A DNA stretch of 64,000 nt from assembly GCA_021734395.1 (NCBI GenBank), contig JAIPJB010000003.1:140066-204065 (forward strand), read 5' to 3'. Shown piece after piece: positions 9,079 to 16,698 of this stretch. A program made the position numbers and the translations under genes. Each line of letters begins with the position of its first letter. The stretch's first letter is position 1. Origin of the DNA: Candidatus Altimarinota bacterium. GTDB lineage: Bacteria; Patescibacteriota; Gracilibacteria; UBA4473. The notes beneath the pieces were generated by a model. The model was given only the letters and a program-made list of their open reading frames with translations. It did not search any database and was not told where the DNA came from.

Positions 9079-9800
9079 ATCAAACATCTCTTTTTGATCC
9101 CCCCCAAACCGATCCTCCACCTCCCAAAAAGCACAAAGGCTTTCCGCCCGACTGGGATATGATGATCGGACAAGAGTTCGAAAAGCCTTATTTTAAGGAG
9201 CTTAAATCATTTCTCAAACAAGAACTCGAAGCCGGACACAAAATCTACCCTCCCCCCAAAGAAATTTTTCGAGCATTTGAACTCTGCCCTCCGAAAAAAA
9301 CAAAAGTGGTTATTCTCGGGCAAGATCCCTACCATGGTTCCAAGCAAGCACACGGATTGTGCTTTTCGGTGAATAAAAATGTAGCCATTCCTCCATCACT
9401 CCAGAATATCTACAAAGAAATTCACAATGAACTCGGACTGCCTATTCCTTCTCATGGGAATCTTGAACATTGGGCCCAGCAGGGGGTATTATTGTTGAAC
9501 GCAACCTTAACTGTCCGAGAAAGAACCCCAACATCACATTCGGGAAAAGGATGGGAGTATTTTACGGATGCGGTCATACGAACCCTTTCGGAAGAAAAAA
9601 AAGGACTGGTATTTTTACTCTGGGGAAATTTTGCAAAATCCAAAAAGACTCTCATCGACACCCAAAAACACCATATCCTCACTGCCCCTCACCCCTCTCC
9701 CTTTTCAGCAAATGCGGGATTTTTTGGGTGCGGACATTTCACTAAAACCAATAAAATACTTCAATCCGAAGGAAAAGAACCCATAGATTGGAGCGTATAA
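9075..9800 (+). CDS. ung: Uracil-DNA glycosylase, family 1
   Basis: Removes uracil from DNA as the first step of base excision repair. All family-1 motifs are present: the water-activating GQDPYHG loop, the uracil-binding LLNATLTVR segment and the minor-groove loop HPSPFSANAGFFGCGHF. An ATG at 9063 is possible, but the ATG at 9075 overlaps the pckA stop as ATGA, the normal arrangement for coupled genes, so I prefer it (241 aa). The N-terminus is proline-rich and looks disordered. A bidirectional terminator follows directly. Its co-transcription with pckA is probably incidental. Confidence 0.95.
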   Translation: MNQTSLFDPPQTDPPPPKKHKGFPPDWDMMIGQEFEKPYFKELKSFLKQELEAGHKIYPPPKEIFRAFELCPPKKTKVVILGQDPYHGSKQAHGLCFSVNKNVAIPPSLQNIYKEIHNELGLPIPSHGNLEHWAQQGVLLLNATLTVRERTPTSHSGKGWEYFTDAVIRTLSEEKKGLVFLLWGNFAKSKKTLIDTQKHHILTAPHPSPFSANAGFFGCGHFTKTNKILQSEGKEPIDWSV

Positions 9801-9801
9801 A

Positions 9802-9830
9802 AAAAGCCCCCCGCCGTAGCGGAGGCTTTT
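9802..9830. terminator. Bidirectional Rho-independent terminator
   Basis: AAAAGCC/GGCTTTT outer stem and CCGC/GCGG inner stem with a CGTA loop. It has T-rich flanks on both strands, serving ung on the plus strand and the small Cys-rich gene on the minus strand. Confidence 0.88.
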
Positions 9831-9847
9831 CTTTAGGAAATTGCGAA

Positions 9848-9949
9848 TTATTTACAGCTTCCGCCACAGCAACCACCTTTACCGTCGTCACCATGGTGTC
9901 CGCAACCGCAAGATCCGCAGCCGTCACCTTTTTTTCCGTCAAAATACAT
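9848..9949 (-). CDS. 33-aa Cys-rich, Gly-rich peptide
   Basis: A short minus-strand frame from ATG (9949) to TAA (9848) encodes 33 residues: MYFDGKKGDGC at the start, then CGCGHHGDDGK and a CCGGSCK end. It has six cysteines (11, 14, 16, 27, 28, 32) and a His pair (18, 19), with many glycines. The composition resembles very small metal-binding or metallothionein-like peptides, though I cannot name a family. It is followed by a terminator with the correct T-run for this strand, which supports a real gene. No membrane segment is visible. A longer overlapping frame in this region has no such features. Confidence 0.6.
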   Translation of the reverse strand: MYFDGKKGDGCGSCGCGHHGDDGKGGCCGGSCK

Positions 9950-10107
9950 TGGAGAAAGGGTTAAAAATCTATAATTATCTTAACGAGAACAAGGATATTT
10001 TTCAAGGAATGGGTGTAAGATACGCTACAAAAATACTAAAAAATTTGCGAAAAAAATTTTTTTGGATACCGTGAGGGATACTTCTGGTATTCCTGTAAAA
10101 ACAGAAA

Positions 10108-10728
10108 ATGTCTTTTTCTGAACTCCGAAAAAAAATTTCTCAAAATCCAGAATTTGATCTGGAAAAAATCGAAAAAGCCTATCAATTTGCGAAAAACATT
10201 CATGCCTCTCAAAAACGAAAATCGGGGGAACCTTTTATCATCCATCCGATAGAAGTGGCTCAAATCGTGTACGAAATTGGAGGTGATGAAAATATGATCT
10301 GCGCAGCACTCCTGCACGATGTTTTAGAAGATGCCGATAATCCCGAGCAAGCCGAGGAAAAAATCCATGAAATTTTTGGGCAGGATATTTTTTTCCTGGT
10401 GCATGCCATTTCCAAGGACATTCGGATTGAAGACCGTATGCTCCGCCAGGAAGAGTATACCGATCGATTGGAAAAATTACTGAAGATGGACATTGCCGTC
10501 TTCTTTTTAAAAATGGCGGATCTCCTGCACAATATGAAAACTATCCAAGGCCTGCCCCCCGAAAAACGAGAAAAATGGATCCATGAGCTCAAAAATACGT
10601 ATCTCCCCATGATGTCCGAACATTTTCACAGCATTGCTCTTCCCTATCACACTATGTACAGAAACTTGATTGATCAGCTAGAATCTGTTATTTCAGAATA
10701 CGAGGAAGAGAAAATCACCTCTTCATAA
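10108..10728 (+). CDS. SpoT/RelA-type HD domain hydrolase, stand-alone
   Basis: The 206-residue protein matches the N-terminal hydrolase half of SpoT and the small alarmone hydrolases, which remove pyrophosphate from (p)ppGpp with Mn2+. The metal ligands are visible: H46 in IIHPIEV, H70-D71 in AALLHDVLED and D138 in KMADLLHNMKT. There is no synthetase, TGS or ACT domain. The HD domain runs about residues 20-170 with a helical tail. The next gene, a TrmB-like regulator, starts 6 bp downstream, so the pair is likely co-transcribed. Activity on ppGpp is inferred from the family; other nucleotides remain possible. Confidence 0.85.
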   Translation: MSFSELRKKISQNPEFDLEKIEKAYQFAKNIHASQKRKSGEPFIIHPIEVAQIVYEIGGDENMICAALLHDVLEDADNPEQAEEKIHEIFGQDIFFLVHAISKDIRIEDRMLRQEEYTDRLEKLLKMDIAVFFLKMADLLHNMKTIQGLPPEKREKWIHELKNTYLPMMSEHFHSIALPYHTMYRNLIDQLESVISEYEEEKITSS

Positions 10729-10734
10729 GAGAAC

Positions 10735-11505
10735 ATGGCCGCAAATTATTCATCACTTCAGGTTCGGCAAGCACTCAAAAATATCGGGTTTTCCGAAAAC
10801 GAGGTGAAGGTATTGGGATTTCTTTTTCGTAAGAAAAAAGCAACCGCCCGAGAGATCAGTCAGTATACGGCTATTTCTTTCAGTACGGTGCAATACATAC
10901 TCAACAATCTTGTTTCCCGGAAAATCATTCGTGTGAGCCACATACAGGAAGAAGATTCTTTTGAGATCTGCTCAGAAGAGAAATTGATGTCCTGGATTGA
11001 CATCCAAAAATCGAAAAATGAAAAAATATATGAAGACGCAAAAAAAGATATTCATGATTTTTTAGACACGATAAAAGAAAGTAGTTGGAAACCAGAGATC
11101 AGTTATTTTGAGGGAAAAGAAGGGGTCATCGAAATTTACGAAGATATGCTGCGGACAGCCGAAAAAACCGATAAAAAAATATACAGTTGGTTGGATATCC
11201 GGAAAATATATGAATCATTGGGCGATTACTTATTCGAATATATCGAAAAAAGAATAGAAAAAAATATAACATCCCACGATATTGCTCCCAAAAATAAAAT
11301 GAATTTGCAGCATTTTGAGAAAAATGAAAACCGTTCTATTAAATTTGTAGAGAATCTTCCGATTGATGGAGAAATAAGAATTTATGGGGATAAAGTAGCA
11401 GTCATCACATTCGATAAAAAAAAGCCCGTCGGATTTGTCTTTGAAGGGAAAATTGTAACGTCTCTTTTTAAAACGATTTTTCAGAGCCACTGGGAAAAAT
11501 CATAA
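10735..11505 (+). CDS. TrmB-family transcriptional regulator
   Basis: 256 residues. An N-terminal winged helix-turn-helix covers about residues 8-75 (LKNIGFSENEVKVLGFLF, then AREISQYTAISFSTVQYIL), as in TrmB/ArsR-like regulators. A helical linker and a C-terminal domain of the TrmB sensor type follow (ISYFEGKEGVIEIYEDMLR, a stretch typical of TrmB-like proteins in CPR and archaea). The classical members sense sugars; the ligand here is unknown. It starts 6 bp after the HD hydrolase gene and almost touches the convergent methyltransferase gene. Its target is not evident, although autoregulation of this two-gene unit is plausible. Confidence 0.82.
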   Translation: MAANYSSLQVRQALKNIGFSENEVKVLGFLFRKKKATAREISQYTAISFSTVQYILNNLVSRKIIRVSHIQEEDSFEICSEEKLMSWIDIQKSKNEKIYEDAKKDIHDFLDTIKESSWKPEISYFEGKEGVIEIYEDMLRTAEKTDKKIYSWLDIRKIYESLGDYLFEYIEKRIEKNITSHDIAPKNKMNLQHFEKNENRSIKFVENLPIDGEIRIYGDKVAVITFDKKKPVGFVFEGKIVTSLFKTIFQSHWEKS

Positions 11506-11506
11506 C

Positions 11507-12931
11507 CTACGAAACACATTGCATCTGAATTGGTGGTAATTTCCCACCCCCACTTTTCATGCCTTCCAGAATCAGTTTCTCTTGTTCTGAAGTAAGCGGT
11601 TTTTTCTGTAATATAAACTGTAAAAAATCCACCTTTCCCTGTTCATCAAATTCATAATTTTCTTCATAACTCCCCATTTGTGTTGCACTCACAATTTCAA
11701 ACCCTCGTTTCTCAAAGAGCTGTTTGAGTCTCTCTGCGCTTCTCCAAACTCGATTGTGACCATCAAGATTTGTATAAAAATGCTTGTGTATAAATGTATG
11801 TTCTCCCTCTTCTGAGCCTGTATTTATAGGATAGCGACGAATATCCAGCGGGATCCCTACCCCATCAAAATCCGTATGAGGAGCTTTCACAGAGAAAGCC
11901 AAATACTTGTCTTCTTTTAAAACAAGCCGAATCATACGAATGAGTTCTTTGAATTTGTCCGTATCGAAGTAATGTGCTGAAGAAAGCATATATACTAGAT
12001 CCATCCTTTCTCCTTCTTCATACAATCTTTTGAGAGTATGAAACATATCTTCTGGCTTTTCGGGAATCAGGAATTTTTTTTGAGCCTCTTCATCTAATTT
12101 TTCACTTGATTTTTGTCGGACATTCTCGAGTGCCGTAGAGCTGATATCCCCAACACGAATCTTCTCTATCTCATGGCCTTTTTCCTGAAGAAAAAAAATG
12201 CTATCTCTCCCATTTCCCGCCCCCAACTCCAAAATATTTCCTTGAAAAATAGGAGGATATTCTTTGTCTCGAATATGACTATCAAAAGTCACCAACTGAT
12301 GAGCAAACTGAGATGGTTTTTCTTTTGTGGTGAGATTATAAATTTGTTCTTTATGAATAGATTCATATGAATCTGGGACCGCAACACCAGCAACTTGAAG
12401 CCAGTTTTTCCAACTGTTTTCTTGATATAATGACGTGTTGTGCCACCAGTTTTCCCATTTCTCAATAAATTGAGGATTTATCTCACCATCTTGAATTTTT
12501 CGTCCTGTAAAAAGAGACATAGGCATCCCCTCTCCTTTTCGCAGACATTCATCAACGCTCGTTTTGGTTTCCTGTGCCATACGAAACAAAGCGGCCATAA
12601 ACTGAGAAGGATTCACGCTTTGCTTGGTATCATCAATAACCTGAACCAATGACTTTTCTTTTAATCCTCTGAGAACACTCTGTATTTTTTCTCCTGCTCC
12701 CTTCCCTCTATTTTCAACGCTCTCTGTGTATTCTTCTAAAATTTCAAGAGATTTTTCAGGATCAAATCCTCTGTGAAGCCCCAATTTTTCTCTGATATTC
12801 TCTTGTATTCTGCGGAAAGCATCCAGTCGTCTTGAGTCTTCTTCCTGATTTTCGTTTATATTTTCCTCTGGGGGAACCTCTTTCCCTTTTCTTTTTATCG
12901 CTTCACGAAGAGAGTGAATATGAGTAAGCAT
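11507..12931 (-). CDS. SAM-dependent methyltransferase with long N-terminal region
   Basis: 474 residues. The C-terminal half has a Rossmann methyltransferase domain with motif I NILELGAGNGRDSIFF at about 232-247, an acidic residue after strand 2 (VGDISSTALENV), and a YMLSSAHYFDTDKF segment where motif IV is expected. The N-terminal 200 residues are helical and charged and match nothing I know, although WENWWHNTSLYQENSW suggests a substrate-binding cap. The substrate is unknown. The gene is convergent with the TrmB regulator, ending one base after it, and lies upstream of the same-strand miaA promoter region. The start is the ATG at 12931. Confidence 0.8.
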   Translation of the reverse strand: MLTHIHSLREAIKRKGKEVPPEENINENQEEDSRRLDAFRRIQENIREKLGLHRGFDPEKSLEILEEYTESVENRGKGAGEKIQSVLRGLKEKSLVQVIDDTKQSVNPSQFMAALFRMAQETKTSVDECLRKGEGMPMSLFTGRKIQDGEINPQFIEKWENWWHNTSLYQENSWKNWLQVAGVAVPDSYESIHKEQIYNLTTKEKPSQFAHQLVTFDSHIRDKEYPPIFQGNILELGAGNGRDSIFFLQEKGHEIEKIRVGDISSTALENVRQKSSEKLDEEAQKKFLIPEKPEDMFHTLKRLYEEGERMDLVYMLSSAHYFDTDKFKELIRMIRLVLKEDKYLAFSVKAPHTDFDGVGIPLDIRRYPINTGSEEGEHTFIHKHFYTNLDGHNRVWRSAERLKQLFEKRGFEIVSATQMGSYEENYEFDEQGKVDFLQFILQKKPLTSEQEKLILEGMKSGGGKLPPIQMQCVS

Positions 12932-12990
12932 AAATCCGCAACAACGCGCCGAAAAAGTAGCACTCTTGACATATTTGTCAAATTTTTATT

Positions 12991-13770
12991 TTATTGTCTT
13001 TCACTATTCACTATTTCTCCATCCACCCACAAAACATCCTTGCGTCCTCTCCACCAAGTCAGCTGTCTCTTCGCATAATTTCGATTTCGTTTTTGGTTGA
13101 GATCCAGAGCTTCTTCTCGGAAAATTTCTCCTTTCAGGAAATGCTGTATTTCCTGGTACCCAAAACTCGTCATAGCCGAACGGGATAAGGTATATTGCGA
13201 TAGAATTTTTTGCGTTTCTTCGATCAGCCCAGCATCAAATTGTTTTTTCGCACGAGCATTGATGCGTTCGTAGAGCTTTTCTCTTGTCCAATGAATACCG
13301 ATTTTGAGAACCTCGTATCGGGATGGCCCTTTGCGGTCTGATTTTACTCGCGGAGAGGCGTCAAACTGATAGTTTTCAGAAATCGCATCCAGCCACAGCA
13401 TTGTCCCCCCGCAAAGAATAGGCAGATTCCCCCGTGAGAGGATTTCGTCGATAATCCGAAATCCGTACTGCTGAAATTCATAGACACTCATTTCTTGATT
13501 CGGATCAATCAGGTTTAATCCATGATGAGGAATTCCTTGCTGTTTTTCGGTGGAAATTTTTGCTGATGCGATATCGATCTCCCGATACACTTGTCTAGAA
13601 TCCACGGAAAGGATTTCTGCCTTTTTGAATCTTTGCGTCAAATCGAGTGCGAATCCTGTTTTTCCGCTCCCGGTGGGACCGAGTATTTCAATAATTTTCT
13701 TTTGAACACTTTCTTTGTTCAAAAAAGAATCAATTTCTTTCAAAATTTCTGCTTTTGTGTAGAGTTTCAT
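12991..13770 (-). CDS. miaA: tRNA dimethylallyltransferase MiaA
   Basis: Adds a dimethylallyl group to A37 of tRNAs that read UNN codons. 259 residues, short for the family (around 300). The P-loop GPTGSGKTGF is at residues 31-40, followed by DSRQVYREIDIASAK, the GGTMLW segment and the C-terminal YAKRQLTWWRG. An N-terminal extension of about 27 residues carries a 21-bp dispersed palindrome (FLNKESVQ). A -10-like TACAAT lies 7 nt before the ATG, with ATGACA 16 nt further upstream, so the mRNA is probably leaderless. The tRNA-Phe in this window, which reads UUY, is a likely substrate. Confidence 0.94.
   Translation of the reverse strand: MKLYTKAEILKEIDSFLNKESVQKKIIEILGPTGSGKTGFALDLTQRFKKAEILSVDSRQVYREIDIASAKISTEKQQGIPHHGLNLIDPNQEMSVYEFQQYGFRIIDEILSRGNLPILCGGTMLWLDAISENYQFDASPRVKSDRKGPSRYEVLKIGIHWTREKLYERINARAKKQFDAGLIEETQKILSQYTLSRSAMTSFGYQEIQHFLKGEIFREEALDLNQKRNRNYAKRQLTWWRGRKDVLWVDGEIVNSERQ
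13702..13722. repeat. 21-bp dispersed palindrome, copy 3 (in miaA)
   Basis: Outer arms TTGAACA/TGTTCAA with one degenerate central position; it encodes LNKESVQ on the minus strand. Confidence 0.8.
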
Positions 13771-13777
13771 TAGTTTA

Positions 13778-13805
13778 ATTGTATGTTCTTTTTTTATCTT
13801 GTCAT
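13778..13805 (-). promoter_or_regulatory. miaA promoter with repeat-derived -35
   Basis: On the minus strand: ATGACA (13805-13800), 16 nt, TACAAT (13783-13778), then 7 nt to the ATG at 13770. The -35 is the outward end of a GTCAT-family repeat. Confidence 0.6.
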
Positions 13806-13826
13806 CCTGAACTTGTTTCAGGATCT
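13801..13826. repeat. GTCATCCTGAAC-type repeat
   Basis: GTCATCCTGAAC followed by GTTTCAGGATCT forms a short hairpin between miaA and tRNA-Arg. This sequence type is common between bacterial genes. Confidence 0.65.
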
Positions 13827-13833
13827 CCTTCTT

Positions 13834-13907
13834 GCTCCTGTAGTTTAATGGAAGAACTATCCTCTCCTAAGGGATCAATGCAGGTTCGATTCCTGCCGGG
13901 AGCACCA
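13834..13907 (+). tRNA. tRNA-Arg (anticodon CCU)
   Basis: Full cloverleaf of 74 nt: acceptor GCTCCTG/CGGGAGC with one G-T pair, D arm GTTT/GAAC, anticodon stem ATCCT/GGGAT around loop CTCCTAA (anticodon CCT in DNA), T arm GCAGG-TTCGATT-CCTGC, and an encoded CCA end. It reads AGG codons. Confidence 0.96.
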
Positions 13908-14014
13908 GTCTCTGTGCACTGAACTTTGTCTGGTACGGGCAACCTTTTCTTCTGATCCAAAAAGTTTTATGCTTTTCTTGGAGAATCATTTCTCATTATT
14001 CATTATTTATTGAT

Positions 14015-14356
14015 ATGTCCTTTCTCGATACCGACATCTTCGCACAAATTATCAACGGCGATATACCGGCGGACATCGTCTGGGAAAATGAACGAATACT
14101 CGCCTTTCGGGATATCAAACCCAAAGCCAAAACTCATATCCTGATCGTTCCCAAAGAAAACCTGGTCACCGCCAAAGAAGTAAGTGATTCAAATGTACCT
14201 TTATTCGGGGAACTTTTTCTCGCCGCCAAAAAAATCGCCGAGCAAGAAAAACTTCAGGGCTACAAATTGCACATGAATGTGGATGAAGAGGGAGGACAAG
14301 TCGTGCCCCATGTTCATCTTCATTTACTCAGCAACGATTTCGAGTGCGATCTCTAA
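14015..14356 (+). CDS. HIT family protein (Hint-like)
   Basis: 113 residues, a normal length for the Hint branch of histidine-triad nucleotide hydrolases, which cleave adenosine phosphoramidates and related AMP conjugates. The histidine triad HVHLHLL lies near the C-terminus (about residues 101-107), preceded by GGQVVP. The N-terminal DIFAQIINGDIPADIVWENERILAF and the IVPKENL strand are typical. The start is the ATG at 14015, preceded by an AT-rich stretch without a Shine-Dalgarno sequence. It is convergent with the DHH-like gene (one base between ends). The natural substrate is not known. Confidence 0.93.
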   Translation: MSFLDTDIFAQIINGDIPADIVWENERILAFRDIKPKAKTHILIVPKENLVTAKEVSDSNVPLFGELFLAAKKIAEQEKLQGYKLHMNVDEEGGQVVPHVHLHLLSNDFECDL

Positions 14357-14357
14357 A

Positions 14358-15764
14358 TTATTCTTTTTTTCTCAGCCAATCCGGAATTCGGGAATCATCC
14401 GGTTTGAGTGTGACCTCGGCCGACTGTGTACCGGTCGGCACATCTGAAGTATAACCGGGCTGAGAGGTCTGACCGGGAGCTTCAAACGGTATTTCTGCCG
14501 GAGGCGTCGGGGAAACTTCCGGTTGAGATCTGTGCTGTAATATCGGAAAACTGGTCTGTGCGGGAGATTTATTTTCGGGGCTGAGTTCTGTCTTTTGGAT
14601 ACCAATATCTGGAGCAATATGCAGCCTGGATTTCTGAAAATCCACCAAAAGCTGAAGAATCTGGTATTCCACTTCCGCAACTGACTTTTTTTCGAGATGA
14701 ATATCAAGTCCCTCAGAAACTATTTCCCCCGCGCCACCGAGATATTTCTGGAGTGCTGAAAAATCAAGTGGCGTATGAGACGCTCGTATCTGTACAAAAG
14801 TTTCGTCTTTCTTTTCGAGAAAAAGAGCCGTGAGTTCTGCTCCCTTGGTATAGCGAAGAAGTTCATCGATCATAGGACCTGTATCTGAAGCTTCCGAATC
14901 CACCAACTCAAAGTCCGCTTTGGTAACCGCAGACCACGCAAGCCGATGAACTGTGTCTAGTTCGAGATTCGACAAAACTCGTCCCCAAACTTTTAAGGTC
15001 GACAGTGATTTTTTTTTGAAAATATGCTCGATAATCTGAGACTGATCTGCTCCTGTTTGTTGCAGAATTGATGCTGCTTCCAATCCGCTGGCACTCGTTG
15101 TAGGCTTGAGAAAACTACCAGTTCTTTCAATGATACCCGTCAGAAGCATCGTGGCTATATCTTTGGAAAAAGAAAAATCCTTTTGATTCCTGAAAAAAGA
15201 AGAAAGTATTTCACAAACAGATGTTTGAGAAGGATCGATCAGATTTACTCGTCCAAAACTTTCTGCAGAAGGAGAGGCTGAAATATTGACGATCGGAATG
15301 CGAGTAAAAAGATCAGGCGTGTTTTCAAATATTTTTCCGACTTCAGAGAGCGAATCAGCACCCAGAACAAAAAGAACATCAAACTGCTGAGAGCCTTGCC
15401 GAAAAGAAACATCCGAAGGATCAAAATTTCCGTTTTGAGGCGTGAGCAGAATATCGATCCCGTCTTCGGTCATATTATATTTGACCCGTTCTACCGAAGA
15501 ATTTTTATTGGAAACAGAAATAACAAAATCTCCCGTAGAACCGAGGTTTTTTTGAAAATTCTTTGTCTCTGACAAAAAAGAAAGCTGAGGAGAAATTTCT
15601 GATTCACTCACCAGTAATACCTCTTTCCCTTGTTTTTCGAGAATCTGCCGAAGTGCCAACCCTCCACACTGATCATCGATCGTAGCGCGAGAAGGAGTCA
15701 GAATGAGAATTTTTTTTGATCGTTCCAAAAATCCTTGTATTTGCTCGGAAATAGATGCTGTCAT
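14358..15764 (-). CDS. DHH-family-like protein with degenerate catalytic motifs
   Basis: 468 residues with the architecture of NrnA-type DHH/DHHA1 phosphoesterases, which degrade nano-RNA and pAp. The fold is recognisable (LRQILEKQGKEVLLV; FGRVNLIDPSQTSVCEIL at 170-187; GGAGEIVSEGLDI near the C-terminal DHHA1 part). The metal-binding residues are missing. The usual first aspartate motif (NPDGDA) is replaced by ATIDDQCG, the DHH box by NISASPSA (160-167), and the TDTGSF aspartate is glutamate in IERTGSF. A disordered Pro/Thr/Ser-rich tail of about 85 residues follows. It is probably catalytically inactive or changed in function. A good promoter lies directly upstream. Confidence 0.75.
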   Translation of the reverse strand: MTASISEQIQGFLERSKKILILTPSRATIDDQCGGLALRQILEKQGKEVLLVSESEISPQLSFLSETKNFQKNLGSTGDFVISVSNKNSSVERVKYNMTEDGIDILLTPQNGNFDPSDVSFRQGSQQFDVLFVLGADSLSEVGKIFENTPDLFTRIPIVNISASPSAESFGRVNLIDPSQTSVCEILSSFFRNQKDFSFSKDIATMLLTGIIERTGSFLKPTTSASGLEAASILQQTGADQSQIIEHIFKKKSLSTLKVWGRVLSNLELDTVHRLAWSAVTKADFELVDSEASDTGPMIDELLRYTKGAELTALFLEKKDETFVQIRASHTPLDFSALQKYLGGAGEIVSEGLDIHLEKKSVAEVEYQILQLLVDFQKSRLHIAPDIGIQKTELSPENKSPAQTSFPILQHRSQPEVSPTPPAEIPFEAPGQTSQPGYTSDVPTGTQSAEVTLKPDDSRIPDWLRKKE

Positions 15765-15782
15765 AAAAAAAGATTAGATATT

Positions 15783-15811
15783 ATTATAAAACATATTTTA
15801 ATTTTCGTCAA
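15783..15811 (-). promoter_or_regulatory. Sigma-70-type promoter of the DHH-like gene
   Basis: Minus strand TTGACG (15811-15806), 17 nt, TATAAT (15788-15783), 18 nt before the ATG. It is the best consensus promoter in the window. Confidence 0.8.
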
Positions 15812-15891
15812 ACATTTTCCCAAGTAAAATAATGAAAAAAGTTGACGTTTTAGTCAAAACAATTAAAAAGATAGTGTCTTCCCTCCTTCCC

Positions 15892-16629
15892 ATGAAAAAA
15901 TTTCTTCTTCTGGCTGTCGGCAGTTTTTTTGGTGTATTCGGTGCACAAGCGGCGTATCCCGACTATGATTCTCTTTCTTGTTATCGCTCGCCACGAGTAG
16001 TTGATCGGGTCGTCCTTTCTGATACATACGACTGCGGTCGATATGTTGATTATGGATATCACTATCAATACAAAACCTGTCCCTCTGATACGATTGCTCG
16101 GATAAATATCCCTCGCTATCGCTACAACGTCGAAATTCAAAAACCTTTTTACGCCCAGATCACAAGCGACAAAACGATTGATTCGTATGCTTCGACACGG
16201 TATGGAAATATTGAAAACATCCCTGTCGGGGAAAAAATTAAATTCTATCCGGATTTTACGTCTGTGATGCCCCACAAAAATGTAACCTGGAGATGGCATT
16301 ATGACTCACGGGGACTCAAGTGCACCGAATCCAGCGCTGGAACTCTGGACTGTGTGGTGGCCAATACAACCCCCAGTGAAGTATGGGCTGAATTTTTTAT
16401 GCCGGGATATAAAAATACGCGCACCGGAAATGTCTTTCGATCAAATTTGATCAAGGTCTATCCGGCTCGAATTCAAACCACAGAGCTCTATTATGATTCG
16501 GAAATATACCTGGAGCCAACCCCTCTCACCTACGAATACACCTATCCACTCCGAACACACAAGAAAGTCTATCCCAACTACAATCGGCAACCATTCTCGC
16601 AATTCTATTTTTCCGGCTATGATTATTGA
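15892..16629 (+). CDS. Secreted hypothetical protein
   Basis: 245 residues from the ATG at 15892, which begins a clear signal peptide (MKKFLLLAVGSFFGVFGAQA, cleavage after AQA). An upstream ATG at 15832 would add a 20-residue extension ahead of the signal peptide and is less likely. The mature protein is rich in Tyr, Arg and Pro, with four or five cysteines (SLSCYRS, YDCGRY, KTCPSD, LKCTES, LDCVV) that could form disulfides, and looks like a beta-rich exported domain. I recognise no family. It is followed by a strong terminator and stands alone between the divergent DHH-like gene and serS. Confidence 0.7.
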   Translation: MKKFLLLAVGSFFGVFGAQAAYPDYDSLSCYRSPRVVDRVVLSDTYDCGRYVDYGYHYQYKTCPSDTIARINIPRYRYNVEIQKPFYAQITSDKTIDSYASTRYGNIENIPVGEKIKFYPDFTSVMPHKNVTWRWHYDSRGLKCTESSAGTLDCVVANTTPSEVWAEFFMPGYKNTRTGNVFRSNLIKVYPARIQTTELYYDSEIYLEPTPLTYEYTYPLRTHKKVYPNYNRQPFSQFYFSGYDY

Positions 16630-16656
16630 GAATAGCTGACAGAACGAAAAAGAAAG

Positions 16657-16683
16657 ATTCCCGGTTGCTCCGGGAATTTTTTT
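16657..16683 (+). terminator. Rho-independent terminator
   Basis: ATTCCCGG/CCGGGAAT stem with a 5-nt loop, followed by a T-run, 28 nt after the secreted protein gene. Confidence 0.9.
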
Positions 16684-16686
16684 ATC

Positions 16687-16692
16687 TACAAT
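16687..16692 (+). promoter_or_regulatory. serS -10 box, leaderless start
   Basis: TACAAT six bases before the serS ATG, immediately after the preceding terminator. There is no space for a 5' leader. Confidence 0.55.
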
Positions 16693-16698
16693 ACAGGC

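Noticed and set aside
9742..9942. A 66-residue minus-strand frame over the Cys-rich peptide gene
   Set aside because: It overlaps the end of ung and the terminator; the alternative 33-residue frame has the meaningful cysteine pattern and fits the terminator.
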